Below are positions 47,789 through 51,756 of a stretch of 64,000 bases of DNA, in pieces (position 1 is the stretch's first letter; the number at the start of each line of letters is the position of its first letter). Below the pieces are notes generated by a model, which saw nothing but the letters and a program-made list of their open reading frames with translations, had not been told where the DNA came from and searched no databases. A program made the translations under genes and the position numbers. The stretch covers positions 178,352,709 through 178,416,708 of the forward strand of contig CM060953.1 in assembly GCA_030765055.1 (NCBI GenBank), in the 5' to 3' direction. This stretch comes from Mantis religiosa (taxonomy: Eukaryota; Arthropoda; Insecta; Mantodea; Mantidae).

Positions 47789-49454
47789 CATCATCATCTC
47801 TCTCCACTGCTCGCTCCACTATGTAGTACTACATGTTTTGTGAGTAATATTATCTAACATATGTTTTATAAATTTGTTTTGTTGATGACTATTATACACT
47901 TATTTTTCAGCACTTCAAAGTTTAAAGAGATCATAAATTTTGAAAATAGTCTTAAAATGTTGTTATTAAAAGTGATGTGTTGGTTGGCAAGTTGCTGTCC
48001 TTTAGTACACTGTTTGTCAGGATCTCTCACTCTTCACTAAAGTACTTTTGTAAATGAAATAGTTCACTGCTTGGGGGCCTCTATTGCAGCAACATTTGGG
48101 GCTGTATTCACTTTCCCGTCTATGAAGGTTGACTTGATATTACTATTGTTGTCATGTTTCTCATGAGGTTGATTTTGGATGTCAGTCTGCTTTCTATTGT
48201 TGAAAAGAATTTCTTTGTGGTTGTGCCTTTTGCAATTTCTTCCCATTTCCATTGCCATTACCTCATTGATTCTTTCTTTGGTTGGTTCTTTGCTGTTTGG
48301 ATGGGTAATTTGTTGTGATAATATATTTAATATGCTTTTGCTTCCTCCTTTGCTAATTATTATTTTCATCATTATTATTATTTAAAATAATAACAATTGC
48401 TAGATTGGACTGTGCAGTTACGCAGATAGGTATGCCAAGCAAGTTACCATCCTTAACTATTTAATTTAATTCACAAATGTATTTAATCTGTGATTCAAGT
48501 TGTCTCATCAAATGGACTAGTTGGATTTTTTTAAAGTAATTTACGTCCTCCAACATTAAGTCATATTGGACGATGAATAGAATGGGTGAAATGATGCTCA
48601 AATGGGCCCAGGGTCCGTAGAGCTTACAGCTACCCGACATTCGTCTTTCAGGATAAGGGAAAACCCCGGTAAAAAACCTATCAGGTAACTCACCCTGACC
48701 GAGATTCGAACTCGGGACCTCTTGAACATGAGGCAGACACGCTATCATCTACGCTACCGAGGGAACTGGACTAGTTGAATTTAGATAACAGTGCAATAAG
48801 AAAAACAGGTGTTACATTTACATGACTTTCACTATCCATTCAACAAACTATTCTTACAAAATCTTATTCTTCTATTTACTTCATGTCTCGTACTGTCTGC
48901 CCACCACAAGAAGGCAAGCAGGGCCTGAAGAGAGAGAAGGGTTTGCACTATTTATCTGCTCTGGTAGTGAATCTATTTACTACGAAATGAGTGATGAGAG
49001 TACTGCATTCAAGCTGCCAGATATAATGCTCGTCTCAGTAACTGCAGTGATACACATTATGCATGGGTGAATTTTGTGGCAACATTGAGTATTTTAGATG
49101 AACCTAGTATCTTTATCATATCCAGACAGAGAGCATAAACACAGAAAAGTGATTATGTTACACATTCCTCTGCCTTGCCTTCTTGTGGTGGCTGGACAGT
49201 AGAATGATCTTCAAGTATGAGACATATACTACCACTTGAGCCATCTTGCTCACTAGAGAACTTATACGGCAGTAAACGTATGTCCTTTAAGAGAAACTTA
49301 GCATTAACTTTAAGTAAATGTAGGAATTAATTTATGTAACTTACAGAGACAGGTGCCGCATGTTAAGAAACTTTCATTGAAGTCCTCATAGTTGATGGAG
49401 ACAGTCTCCACCAGGGTGGAGCTCATGCTCACCATCCTCTCCCCAAGTCGTGTC
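16142..49454 (-). CDS. TRIM-NHL RING E3 ubiquitin ligase (TRIM2/3, NHL-1-like), 10 coding exons
   Basis: Coding exons in transcript order: 49454-49345, 45998-45739, 42696-42529, 38688-38473, 35819-35532, 30399-30031, 25557-25372, 25258-25151, 22979-22829, 16380-16142. Every intron is GT-AG and all phases agree, giving 691 residues from the ATG at 49435 to a TAA at 16142-16144. Seen: C3HC4 RING (C26, C29, C45, H47, C50, C53, C70, C73); B-box 2 (C111, H114, C122, C125, C130, C133, H138, H147); coiled coil about 170-300; filamin-like domain about 335-435; six NHL repeats about 436-691, ending in KYRYW as TRIM2-type propellers do. Family knowledge: such proteins are cytoplasmic ubiquitin ligases whose NHL propeller binds protein or RNA partners. 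No signal peptide or membrane segment is seen. The exact orthologue (TRIM2/3 or nematode NHL-1 type) is not settled. The frame is open upstream of the ATG to the splice acceptor, so a further coding exon is possible. Confidence 0.92.
16849..18409 (+). mobile_element. Mariner transposon, decayed, interrupted by a SINE
   Basis: The terminal inverted repeats read ggagggctgatcaacaaag and, complemented, agaggtctgatcaacaaag. TA follows the right end (18410-18411); the left has TG. Without the SINE it is about 1.3 kb. The transposase has several stops but keeps EEQYSAIKFCFCLN, LIITGDESWLNHYD (first Asp), LLHDNARPHVANQ (second) and YNLAPCDIFLFSSIKAKLRG (third), to HVFKDWQSALK. Related to the element at 5278. 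Confidence 0.9.
16939..17186 (+). mobile_element. SINE family A nested in a mariner
   Basis: Target duplication AAAAGAGCAGG at 16928-16938 and 17187-17197. tRNA-like head with A box gcgtagatggtag and B box gagttcgaatctc, body ccgggggtttcccttatcct, tail gttggaggacgtaaaattc, then (CA)n and poly-A. It inserted after the mariner did. Confidence 0.92.
18412..18945. other. Intron 9 sequence, nothing recognised
   Basis: No conserved coding sequence or repeat seen. Confidence 0.4.
18948..20322 (-). mobile_element. Mariner transposon, decayed, with internal hairpin
   Basis: Degenerate terminal inverted repeats (gggtggattgaatagtattg on the right, gagtgaatcgaaagtttaat on the left). Minus-strand transposase remnants in order: KGHKLNKIYREMCGMYEED, NLTDNHKGRQMM, GIVTVDESWAYYYIRETKQA (first Asp), then after the inverted duplication FDFKVTQSAGKVFVIVFWD and HDNTQPHVAASVHEK (second Asp). 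Broken by stops and frameshifts. Confidence 0.8.
19477..19583. repeat. 49-bp inverted duplication (hairpin) inside a mariner
   Basis: The arms 19477-19525 and 19535-19583 are complementary except one position, with a 9-bp loop. Both arms carry the same piece of transposase-derived sequence, so it arose by inverted duplication within the element. Confidence 0.85.
20528..20722 (-). mobile_element. tRNA-related SINE (family D)
   Basis: Minus strand: B-box-like ggttcgatcccagg, then a GC-rich body (gttttctccgggacctctgg) and a tail tgccgtatgtagtaaaagcg ending in gggcgttaaacac. Tail fragments recur at 9487-9540 and 37725-37770. Confidence 0.6.
20723..21705. other. Intron 9 sequence, nothing recognised
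   Basis: No conserved coding sequence or repeat seen. Confidence 0.4.
21714..22700 (+). mobile_element. PLE copy with endonuclease ORF and long inverted ends
   Basis: The ORF encodes TSNLSGRISRILIKYNIRTI, then the GIY-YIG nuclease VYCIPCECGTPYIGQTGRTI, ATRINEHERSIRLMQPEKSG and LAEHCFDND. It is frameshifted near 22265, then EALAISSKRSTLNCDAG continues. About 135-bp inverted repeats flank it (21714-21850 and about 22560-22700), each with a hammerhead motif; the right one is intact, the left decayed. Reverse transcriptase is absent, so 5'-truncated. Confidence 0.82.
22598..22632 (+). ncRNA. Hammerhead ribozyme motif, ACGT type, consensus core
   Basis: Core CTGATGA, stem II GGGAG/CTCCC with a 9-base loop, GAA, stem III ACGT, cleavage base C at 22632. 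Stem I is weak. The core matches the consensus at every position. It is antisense to the TRIM-NHL transcript. Confidence 0.75.
22829..22979 (-). CDS. TRIM-NHL exon 9: fourth NHL repeat
   Basis: Phase 0 start, 50 codons plus one base: VGKKGSQRGYFNLISSVTVG, EIIVADSRIQVFSAKGDFM and EELYPEGK. The leftover G joins GT of exon 10 to make Gly613. Acceptor CAACAG, donor GTAAGA. Confidence 0.9.
23010..23925. other. Intron 8 sequence, nothing recognised
   Basis: Non-coding; no repeat family recognised. Confidence 0.4.
23930..24225 (+). mobile_element. SINE family B, body plus tRNA-like module
   Basis: Body (cattaaattctccaatcgac, gagatacaccgtttgtggca, cccaggctt) followed by the tRNA-like module (ggccatggtagctcaatggg to tggccgtggca) and a tail cttagcctatacatggctag ending in taatttcc. 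The antisense module is absent here. Confidence 0.8.
24255..24470. mobile_element. PLE-derived foldback with hammerhead motif
   Basis: Inverted ends (acaaggaattatttcc near 24283 and its complement near 24425) enclose a hammerhead-like core on the minus strand. No coding sequence. Confidence 0.55.
24334..24374 (-). ncRNA. Hammerhead-like motif, ACGT type
   Basis: Minus strand: stem I CCA/TGG, core CTGAAGA (fits CUGANGA), degenerate stem II, AAA instead of GAA, stem III ACGT. Same strand as the TRIM-NHL pre-mRNA (intron 8). The changed G makes activity doubtful. Confidence 0.5.
24776..25136 (+). mobile_element. PLE 3' fragment with target duplication near exon 8 donor
   Basis: Target duplication TGTATAGAA at 24767-24775 and 25137-25145. 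Contents: endonuclease C-terminus (EPKLLKHKSGKQELFTWEQI, VLNFDIPQRD), a hammerhead at 25035-25075, and the tail agtgtcattaatcgactctc. It starts with ttcctttcttggaagtgttg, a sequence also at both copies near 38948 and 39127. Confidence 0.8.
25035..25075 (+). ncRNA. Hammerhead ribozyme motif, ACATGT type with GTT triplet
   Basis: Stem I CTGG/CCGG, core CTGAGGA (fits CUGANGA), stem II AGAGGC/GTCTCT with AAA loop, GAA, stem III ACATGT, then T at the cleavage position instead of C. A relative at 3676-3710 has TTGAGGA. Confidence 0.65.
25151..25258 (-). CDS. TRIM-NHL exon 8: third NHL repeat
   Basis: 36 codons, phase 0: EPIDVAVDRGYGHILVADNG and then SCVFVFDADGKILFQ. The donor GTAAGTTCTA is intact although a PLE insertion ends 14 bp past the exon boundary. 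Confidence 0.9.
25372..25557 (-). CDS. TRIM-NHL exon 7: second NHL repeat
   Basis: 62 codons, phase 0: VLTPDLEFIRHIENEGLTGR then GIAVSNNGLVVVNWRTKTI and a blade end FSHNAFQ. The following intron is only 113 bp, the shortest of the gene. A PLE-derived foldback lies about 75 bp upstream of its acceptor. Confidence 0.9.
25631..25827. mobile_element. PLE-tail foldback next to exon 7
   Basis: Inverted arms centred near 25720 carry GAAACTAGTC on the plus strand and GAAACTAGGC on the minus strand, each followed by ccctcaaaa and a tail. Same family as the palindrome at 2299-3519. No ORF remains. Confidence 0.65.
26009..27290 (+). mobile_element. Mariner transposon, full length, decayed
   Basis: Terminal inverted repeats aggggcattcaaaaagaa and, complemented, aggtgcattcaaaaagaa, with flanking TA; 1282 bp. 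Transposase remnants in several frames: MEASKEEQRCVVCFLTVEGV, ITDNIIQLVDAL, VRLSIGSVHTIMKEGL, VILLHDNAKPHTAN (second Asp) and HPPYSPELSPCDYAIFGPLK (third Asp). A different mariner lineage from the one at 5278. Confidence 0.88.
27508..27680. mobile_element. PLE-tail foldback
   Basis: Inverted arms: ttagtttcgtgatgtgtcca near 27550 and its imperfect complement tggacatatcacgaaactag near 27590. The tail runs through acaagtaagtgaag to gggagtcgattaatga. The hammerhead 3' half (GAAACTAGTC) is present but the CUGANGA core is lost. Confidence 0.55.
28195..29025. mobile_element. Head-to-head pair of PLE endonuclease fragments
   Basis: The left copy (28195-28600) is on minus and the right copy (28610-29025) on plus; they are inverted repeats of each other. 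Coding remnants include NRNCIMNFEIPPIDS (left) and NHIMNFEIPPIDSVFKFVLF (right). The right copy ends in a hammerhead-like unit with perfect stem II GCAAAA/TTTTGC then GAAACTAGTC. Same architecture as 2299-3519. Confidence 0.7.
29205..29335 (-). mobile_element. SINE family A fragment
   Basis: Poly-T at 29205-29227, then aggtcctccaatgttaagtc and atcggacggtgaatg; it stops before the tRNA-like head. Confidence 0.65.
29340..30028. other. Intron 6 sequence, nothing recognised
   Basis: AT-rich; no ORF with family resemblance. Confidence 0.4.
30031..30399 (-). CDS. TRIM-NHL exon 6: filamin-like domain and first NHL repeat
   Basis: 123 codons, phase 0, the largest coding exon. It starts VDYHGDPRTSGGDPVTVEV; the motif EDGTYRIKFRPPNPGRYVLK is typical of a filamin-type immunoglobulin domain. 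It ends in the first NHL repeat (VYVVDTGNSRIK). Acceptor TTTCAG, donor GTACAG. Confidence 0.92.
30671..30765 (+). mobile_element. SINE family B 3' fragment
   Basis: catagcattgaatttttcat through aaccttagcctatatatggc to attaatttccatcaattaat, the end of the module and tail of family B. Confidence 0.65.
30850..31056. other. Unidentified sequence interrupted by a solo LTR
   Basis: Together with 31541-31950 this forms one unidentified segment split by the LTR. After the LTR a short open frame (ATG at 31548, RIRGRPRIHGPNQRSAYS then SQAREFVCSLREFFEQED) looks coding-like, perhaps a DNA-transposon remnant, but no family can be named. Confidence 0.3.
31057..31540 (-). mobile_element. Solo LTR (484 bp)
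   Basis: Minus strand: starts TGTCATCC, ends AAAGTTACA; 4-bp target duplication ATAC at 31053-31056 and 31541-31544. It has TATA-like ctataaaagggg and a polyadenylation signal in ggaaataaagaac. The 3' part (aatttcacgaacccacaaag) matches the LTR at 9691, the middle differs: a subfamily. Confidence 0.85.
31541..32420. other. Unidentified intronic sequence
   Basis: Contains the short open frame noted for 30850-31056. Around 32077-32137, gtgttgctat and its complement atagcaacac are 40 bp apart. Nothing else recognised. Confidence 0.3.
32434..32735 (+). mobile_element. tRNA-related SINE (family E)
   Basis: Head gatggctcaggcggttttgt and ggcccaggttcaattccc (B box), body ccaggcgaatgctgggtagg, then cctgtctctccattatcatt and gggtagaagtgctgatgggt. 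Related pieces lie at 53926-54003 and 54395-54560. Confidence 0.65.
32740..33276. other. Intron 5 sequence, nothing recognised
   Basis: No clear repeat or gene. Short ORFs lack family resemblance. Confidence 0.35.
33277..33384. repeat. 52-bp near-perfect palindrome, PLE-tail-like
   Basis: Arms 33277-33328 and 33333-33384 are complementary with one mismatch and a 4-bp spacer. The arm sequence (aagtaagtga, gactgagtgtaaacatagtg, actcataaatcaaac) parallels PLE tails, which also go from gtaagtga to gactcat. Confidence 0.75.
33389..34085 (-). mobile_element. PLE 3' fragment, second nuclease lineage
   Basis: Minus strand: GVYRIPCSCGKLYIETTQRS (GIY-YIG start, with IE replacing IG), IKTRIDKHKRNCRLVK, a frameshift, AEHAILEEGEHIIQYENTDI, SHYYSRLFREAIEIHKHNNN and NRKEEGLKLNRIWQTAL. 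It ends in a hammerhead-like motif (33464-33505). 5'-truncated and frameshifted. Confidence 0.75.
33464..33505 (-). ncRNA. Hammerhead-like motif of the second PLE lineage
   Basis: Stem I CCA/TGG, core CTGAGGA (fits CUGANGA), imperfect stem II, GAA, stem III ACAT (imperfect), then C. Same strand as the TRIM-NHL pre-mRNA (intron 5). Confidence 0.5.
34333..34722 (-). mobile_element. Solo LTR (390 bp)
   Basis: Minus strand starts TGTCGCGAATGC and ends CCCACAGTCA; target duplication CTAT at 34329-34332 and 34723-34726. Contains ctataaaaaaaggg and ggaaataaagtgc as promoter and polyadenylation signals. Clearly related to the LTR at 9691 (ggaaggagatggatttctcg is shared). Confidence 0.88.
34930..35175 (-). 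mobile_element. SINE family B, antisense module plus body
   Basis: Antisense tRNA-like module (34948-35048, B box complement ggatttgaatcacgg), then the body in forward order (ctgactcgtattttcccggt, gagatacaca, gtcccaggctttatag). The sense module is missing. Confidence 0.65.
35372..35493 (+). mobile_element. 122-bp mini-PLE with hammerhead motif
   Basis: Imperfect target duplication (atgaaaatt at 35363-35371, atgaaaaatt at 35494-35503). Contents: short 5' part, hammerhead (35395-35434), tail gtacgtaagtgaagcttatg to gactcatctataatttaatt. Sister of the 132-bp element at 13141. Confidence 0.65.
35395..35434 (+). ncRNA. Hammerhead-like motif, ACATGT family, decayed
   Basis: Stem I GAG/CTC, full consensus core CTGATGA, stem II GCAAAC/GTTGGT with one mismatch, GAA, stem III CCATGT (first pair lost), GTC. 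Confidence 0.55.
35532..35819 (-). CDS. TRIM-NHL exon 5: end of coiled coil and linker
   Basis: 96 codons, phase 0. It begins VERECEGLQYQVEVRNITQR, continuing the coiled coil, and ends with a linker leading to the filamin-like domain (VAVAQLETIAVLHT). Acceptor TTGCAG, donor GTAAGT. The intron after it (30400-35531) holds two solo LTRs and PLE and SINE copies. Confidence 0.88.
36304..37252 (+). mobile_element. PLE copy: RT C-terminus plus GIY-YIG endonuclease
   Basis: A 184-residue frame (36347-36901) covers the reverse-transcriptase C-terminal part (INSLTHRLVNLPLSQQEY, LKTAIKNGYRKSLVDKK, FAKFTYQPWATKKFQKIL) and the nuclease start SGIYKIKCKDCEKIYIGRTK. A frameshift near 36900 separates NFWSENHEIEDSTKLLKYVQ and LVIWEKIYIEKHKNQLLNFE. 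A hammerhead (37159-37198) and the tail gtgcgtaagtgaagctgatg follow. The left border is uncertain; imperfect flanks ataaaatacaaag and ataaagacaaag suggest it. Confidence 0.8.
37159..37198 (+). ncRNA. Hammerhead ribozyme motif, ACATGT type with GTT triplet
   Basis: Stem I GAG/CTC, core CCGATGA (one change from CUGANGA), perfect stem II GCGAAC-GATG-GTTCGC, GAA, ACATGT, T. It sits between the PLE endonuclease ORF and the tail. Confidence 0.65.
37531..37580 (-). mobile_element. SINE family A fragment, followed by a family D tail
   Basis: acttatccagataactcata and gaccgagattcaaac are the family A centre on the minus strand. At 37725-37770 ggtaccgtatgtagtaaaag and gggcgttaaaacac are a family D tail on the plus strand. 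Confidence 0.5.
37965..38160 (+). mobile_element. SINE family A, diverged
   Basis: Head taccataggtggcaacatgt, B box gagtttgaatcttgg, body ttttccataacctgaaagat, tail atgttggaagacaaatttt. Confidence 0.75.
38473..38688 (-). CDS. TRIM-NHL exon 4: coiled coil
   Basis: 72 codons, phase 0 at both ends. The product is highly charged and helical with heptad-like leucines (LTQAQDAVTQELHRLDLATE onward to ALIEAEKNK), the expected coiled coil after a B-box, which drives dimerisation in TRIM proteins. Acceptor TTATAG, donor GTAAAT. Confidence 0.88.
38948..39290. mobile_element. Two PLE-tail foldback fragments
   Basis: Copies at 38948-39060 and 39118-39290 both start with ttggaagtg and aaaacagtgttgttatgata, then the inverted tail gacactaaacaacactta. 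In the second the forward tail follows at once (gtaagtgttgtttagtgtca), giving a palindrome without a ribozyme centre. Confidence 0.65.
39300..39782. other. Intron 3 sequence, nothing recognised
   Basis: No repeat family or conserved coding sequence seen. Confidence 0.35.
39856..39895 (-). ncRNA. Hammerhead ribozyme motif, ACATGT type, sense to the host gene
   Basis: Minus strand: stem I GAG/CTC, core CCGATGA, stem II GCAAAC-GATG-ATTTGC (one weak pair), GAA, ACATGT, GTC triplet intact. It lies in intron 3 on the transcribed strand of TRIM-NHL. Confidence 0.65.
40326..40499 (-). mobile_element. 174-bp mini-PLE foldback nested in a PLE ORF
   Basis: 12-bp duplication TAGGTTTTTAAT at 40314-40325 and 40500-40511; the neighbour PLE at 36304 shows the uninterrupted sequence. 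Minus strand: 5' tag tatcgagatttaactgtatt, then inverted tails (aaaattaataat arms) around a short centre with gaaacatgtc but no complete ribozyme. Confidence 0.8.
40985..41640 (-). mobile_element. PLE 3' fragment with inverted ends
   Basis: Minus strand nuclease: KSGIYQLNCFDRDKVYIGKT, TRTKEHFCNIKYKQTDKSA, DHFWSFKPEINPEVKLLKQ, LMVWENIFILENKHCIMNFE. Ends: aacttaaaactttacttatc, then ttataagaaat near 41030 and its complement near 41590, about 60-bp inverted arms. Same lineage as 28195-29025. Confidence 0.75.
41660..42525. other. Intron 3 sequence, nothing recognised
   Basis: AT-rich; no conserved coding sequence or repeat. Confidence 0.4.
42529..42696 (-). CDS. TRIM-NHL exon 3: B-box 2 core
   Basis: 56 codons, phase 0 at both ends. 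It contains FCETCDTVFCTLC and the two histidines H138 and H147, completing the zinc-binding B-box begun in exon 2, then runs into the first helix (IAIKRMSEILLYKANECISK). Acceptor TTACAG, donor GTAAGA. Confidence 0.9.
42985..43204 (-). mobile_element. C-terminus of a LINE (zinc-knuckle region)
   Basis: HIPTFLSPNCPLCNKEEEMT then EEHLLTCEALPAG contains the C-x2-C...H-x4-C pattern found at the end of many non-LTR reverse transcriptases. The frame stops at ASLPKPSI; a (CAA)n-like tail follows on the minus strand. Confidence 0.65.
43219..43661. mobile_element. Composite inverted-tRNA SINE (family B) with 14-bp target duplication
   Basis: Bracketed by TATCACAAAAGTTG at 43205-43218 and 43662-43675. 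The antisense module (43264-43382) and sense module (43538-43660) are about 115-bp inverted repeats; the body (ttaaagtacttacaagtagt, gtttaccgggaaaagacgag) lies between. The left end carries the 3' tail (taattaatttc on minus). Confidence 0.88.
43687..44229. mobile_element. 543-bp foldback element
   Basis: Arms 43687-43920 and 43972-44229 are imperfect inverted repeats (ends TGTAACGATCTAACC and GGTTAGATCGTTACA), with a loop of about 50 bp. The inner arms are highly similar (ggctgcaccggtcagttacc; ccagcctatggttgttacc). ATAT flanks both ends but is itself palindromic, so it may not be a target duplication. No coding capacity; class unknown. Confidence 0.75.
44380..44495 (-). mobile_element. SINE family B-like module, diverged
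   Basis: Plus strand reads aatgccatagtgggatttga, accacagatcttctggtctt and ctcttaaccgttggac, the complement of a tRNA-like module close to family B. Confidence 0.5.
44581..45052. repeat. Tandem duplication, two identical 236-bp units
   Basis: Units 44581-44816 and 44817-45052 show no difference by eye. The sequence is not in a recognised family. Identical units mean a recent duplication, or an assembly artefact. Confidence 0.92.
45055..45735. other. Intron 2 sequence with a SINE B tail remnant
   Basis: At 45299-45345 aactggaaattaattgttct and cacattagctg match the complement of the family B tail. Otherwise nothing recognised. Confidence 0.4.
45739..45998 (-). CDS. TRIM-NHL exon 2: rest of RING and start of B-box
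   Basis: Starts with GT after a TTTTCAG acceptor, completing the split TGT (Cys31). It encodes MYDGSEHTPKLLPCSHTVC and then the last RING pair CPIC (C70, C73), and ends with the first B-box ligands C111 and H114. The donor is GTAAAA. The intron before it splits the RING, and the intron after it splits the B-box. Confidence 0.92.
46325..46425 (-). mobile_element. tRNA-like SINE remnant
   Basis: Minus strand: gcctctatggtctgggttag (A-box-like) and ggtgcgagttcggttcagga (B-box-like). No body could be defined. Confidence 0.45.
46725..46905. mobile_element. Hammerhead-bearing foldback (PLE-related)
   Basis: The arms gtttagatgtccagatgttt (46774) and its complement (46836-46856) extend outward imperfectly to cttcttcg and cagaagaaacttgtg. 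The centre carries a hammerhead-like motif on the minus strand. Confidence 0.65.
46784..46824 (-). ncRNA. Hammerhead-like motif in foldback
   Basis: Stem I CCA/TGG, consensus core CTGATGA, stem II GTC..TGC/GCAGAC with a 3-base bulge, AAA instead of GAA, stem III ACAT, C. In intron 1, on the host-gene strand. Confidence 0.5.
46910..47665. other. Intron 1 sequence, nothing recognised
   Basis: AT-rich non-coding sequence. Confidence 0.4.
47669..47788. repeat. (GAA)n then (TAA)n microsatellite
   Basis: About 7 GAA units pass into about 33 TAA units, followed by a few TCA units. Confidence 0.95.
48064..48372 (-). other. Unidentified 102-codon open frame
   Basis: Hydrophilic predicted peptide (SILNILSQQITHPNSKEP, EMGRNCKRHNHKEILFNN). 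No family recognised. It lies in intron 1 on the gene strand; no splice sites in phase with the TRIM-NHL exons were found. May be a repeat remnant or chance. Confidence 0.2.
48524..48766 (-). mobile_element. SINE family A with 11-bp target duplication
   Basis: TGGACTAGTTG at 48513-48523 and 48767-48777. Minus strand: tRNA-like head with cgtagatgatagcgtgtctg, B box gagttcgaatctc, tail gttggaggacgtaaattac. One of the best preserved copies. Confidence 0.92.
49345..49454 (-). CDS. TRIM-NHL exon 1: start codon and first RING cysteine pair
   Basis: Follows a CAG acceptor and ends at a GTAAGT donor. The ATG at 49435-49433 has A at -3 and G at +4; a second in-frame ATG lies at 49426. It encodes 30 residues ending FLTCGTCL plus one base of a split Cys codon (phase 1). 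C26 and C29 are the first zinc ligands of the RING. The 19 bases before the ATG are open in frame, so this exon may not be the first coding one. Confidence 0.85.
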
Positions 49455-49825
49455 CTGAAAGCACACAAATTGCCAAAGCTCAGCATCATTTATATATCAA
49501 TTAACAGAGCTGTAACATATTTCCTCACAACTGCATTAACAAATGAAAACTAGTACAAGTAATAAATAGTTGGATAAGGTCCACCACTAATACATTGTTT
49601 GCAAGAGATATTTAATTAAAACTTGTGATATAACTGCTAAGTAATATTCATTGTTACATGAAATGGAAAGATTGTATTGTACTTCATTCTTACATATAAA
49701 TGAGAAATTGTGAAAGAATTTTAGTGTAAAGTATTTCATTTTAACACAAAATAATGCTTTTCAAATCTTTTTTTCACATAATCGGCATAATAAACAACTA
49801 CTGTGAGTGAGTTGAAAAAAAAAAA

Positions 49826-49885
49826 CCAACAACAAATAGTTTTTTTCAATTAATTTTGATGTCACTGGTACTAAATTCCTCCAAT
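49826..49885. repeat. Empty-site paralogue of the PLE insertion at 3573
   Basis: aaatagtttttttcaattaa, then ttttgatgtcact and actaaattcctcc match the two flanks of the 3573-3810 insertion, joined with a single copy of the target. Confidence 0.65.
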
Positions 49886-49889
49886 CCCG

Positions 49890-50800
49890 CGTAACTACTG
49901 TGAGTTTTATTGAAATCTACAACAGAATTAAAATGAACAAAATTTCTCCTCGTGATTGTTAAAAGAAACATAAGTTCAAATTATTAACAACAGATAAATT
50001 CTTTGAAGTCAATTGTGAAAATGGAAGAAAATTTTGTATATTTCACCAATAGTTCGTGATTTACCAAGAAAATTCTCTGCTGCTGCATTTTGACTGATCA
50101 TAGGACATGATTCCTTGAATAAACATCTTTTCAGAATTGGAATGGTGGCATCTCCAAATTGTTCATTGTGCTCCAAAGAAGATGAAATGGATATGGAACA
50201 TTTAAACAGTTGTGGATCCCTTGCGGCTTTTGAAATCTAACATCAAAATATTAGAAAGCAAGGGGGAGAATCATTTTATTATTAACTCATGAGCATTAGA
50301 TACACAAAATAGAATAGCAAGCAACAAAACCATACACAAGACACAGATATAGGAACATACTTTTGCTGTATTCTAGTTAATAAAAGAAAGAAAAAGGACA
50401 TGCACGCACACAGACATTGTGTTATTTCCCACTCCTTATTTTCACATCTTTAGTATCAACATTGGTTCCTAAACTGAATGTCATTTTACTTCTAATGATT
50501 ACTTAGTTTAGTTTGATCTCGTTTATATAGTGAATAATCACACTATAAATTTTATTGCATTTTTTACACCATTAAAAATAAAAATTTTACTTTTATTTCT
50601 GACTGAATGCTTTGATAAACTGCTGAATCTTAATAATAATCAGAACAAAAAAGTGCTGTACCTATTTTATTTTTACATTATGACTGAGAAGTTAAAGATG
50701 TCATTTTATTTTGCCGTTTCATTAAAATAAGTTTGTTTTGGTTATAGTTCGCATTATTAAACATTTCACTCCTAATATAAAGTCACTCTTGAGAATTAAA
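49890..50800. other. Upstream flank, nothing recognised
   Basis: No conserved coding sequence or repeat. A 5' UTR exon could lie here or further up but was not identifiable. Confidence 0.35.
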
Positions 50801-50817
50801 ACACCACTACCAAAGTT

Positions 50818-51414
50818 TTTGAAGGGTAAAGTTAAGACTGAAAAATTCAATGCTATAGCTGGGATTTGAACCACGGTCTCCTGGCCTGCATCCAGTCACT
50901 CTTAACCACTGAGCTACTGTGACAGCAAGTTGCCATGGCAGTTCAATAAAAAAAAAAAAAAAATAACATCTGCATTTCTATGTTCTGGCATCTTGAGTCT
51001 ATACCAGAACATATTTGCAGGTCTACAATTTTATTTATTTATAATTTTACAATTGTTTTTTACAATTTTTGAATTTCGCAGATATACCTACAATATAATG
51101 AAATATACCTAACTAACTAACTAACTAACTAACTAGCTAACTAACTAACCTAAAGTTGTTATATTACAACAACCTATTTTCCACAATGTTATGTGTCAGT
51201 GGTCCCTACTTTACATATTTACAATTCTTTTATTGAAAATAAATGTTATATAACCAAAGTTAAAACTTATATAGTTATTGACCACTGATGTCTACTCAGT
51301 TCAATAGTCCACGGTGCAAATCCCAGCTACAGCATTCAACTTTTCAGTCTGACTACCCTTTGAAAACCTTGTCCTACACACAACTACTATGGCAGAATTG
51401 CTTTCCATCAATTA
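50818..51414. mobile_element. Composite inverted-tRNA SINE (family B) with 15-bp target duplication
   Basis: Bracketed by ACCACTACCAAAGTT at 50803-50817 and 51415-51429. The antisense module (50830-50930) and partial sense module with tail (51305-51414) lie at opposite ends. The middle is unlike other family B bodies and includes poly-A (50947-50961) and an (ACTA)n repeat (51108-51150). Confidence 0.8.
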
Positions 51415-51756
51415 ACCACTACCAAAGTTAATGTTTCTGAATGTAGTAGGCAATTTGTTATAGAATTGGGTGCAAATCATATATCTACAATCTACGAGAA
51501 AGCATTGAACTTTTTTTTTTTTGAGTGTAATCGTAAATTAGAATAAGATTTTGTAGAAAATGAAGCTAGCTACAGTGAACCAATAAATATTTGTTACTAA
51601 GGCTTCACGTATCTTAAGAAATTGGTGTTAATACTTCTTTATAATGGAGATCGATTTCACAAACAAATCGCTTGCGTCCTCAGTCCACAAAAACAAACTC
51701 CGTTGTCAAGGAATACCGTTTTTTTTTTATTGTCAAGGAATCTGCACTTTTACTTG

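Noticed and set aside
47594..47857. Frames rich in asparagine or isoleucine over the TAA array
   Set aside because: They are direct translations of a trinucleotide microsatellite, as are those at 56411-56841.
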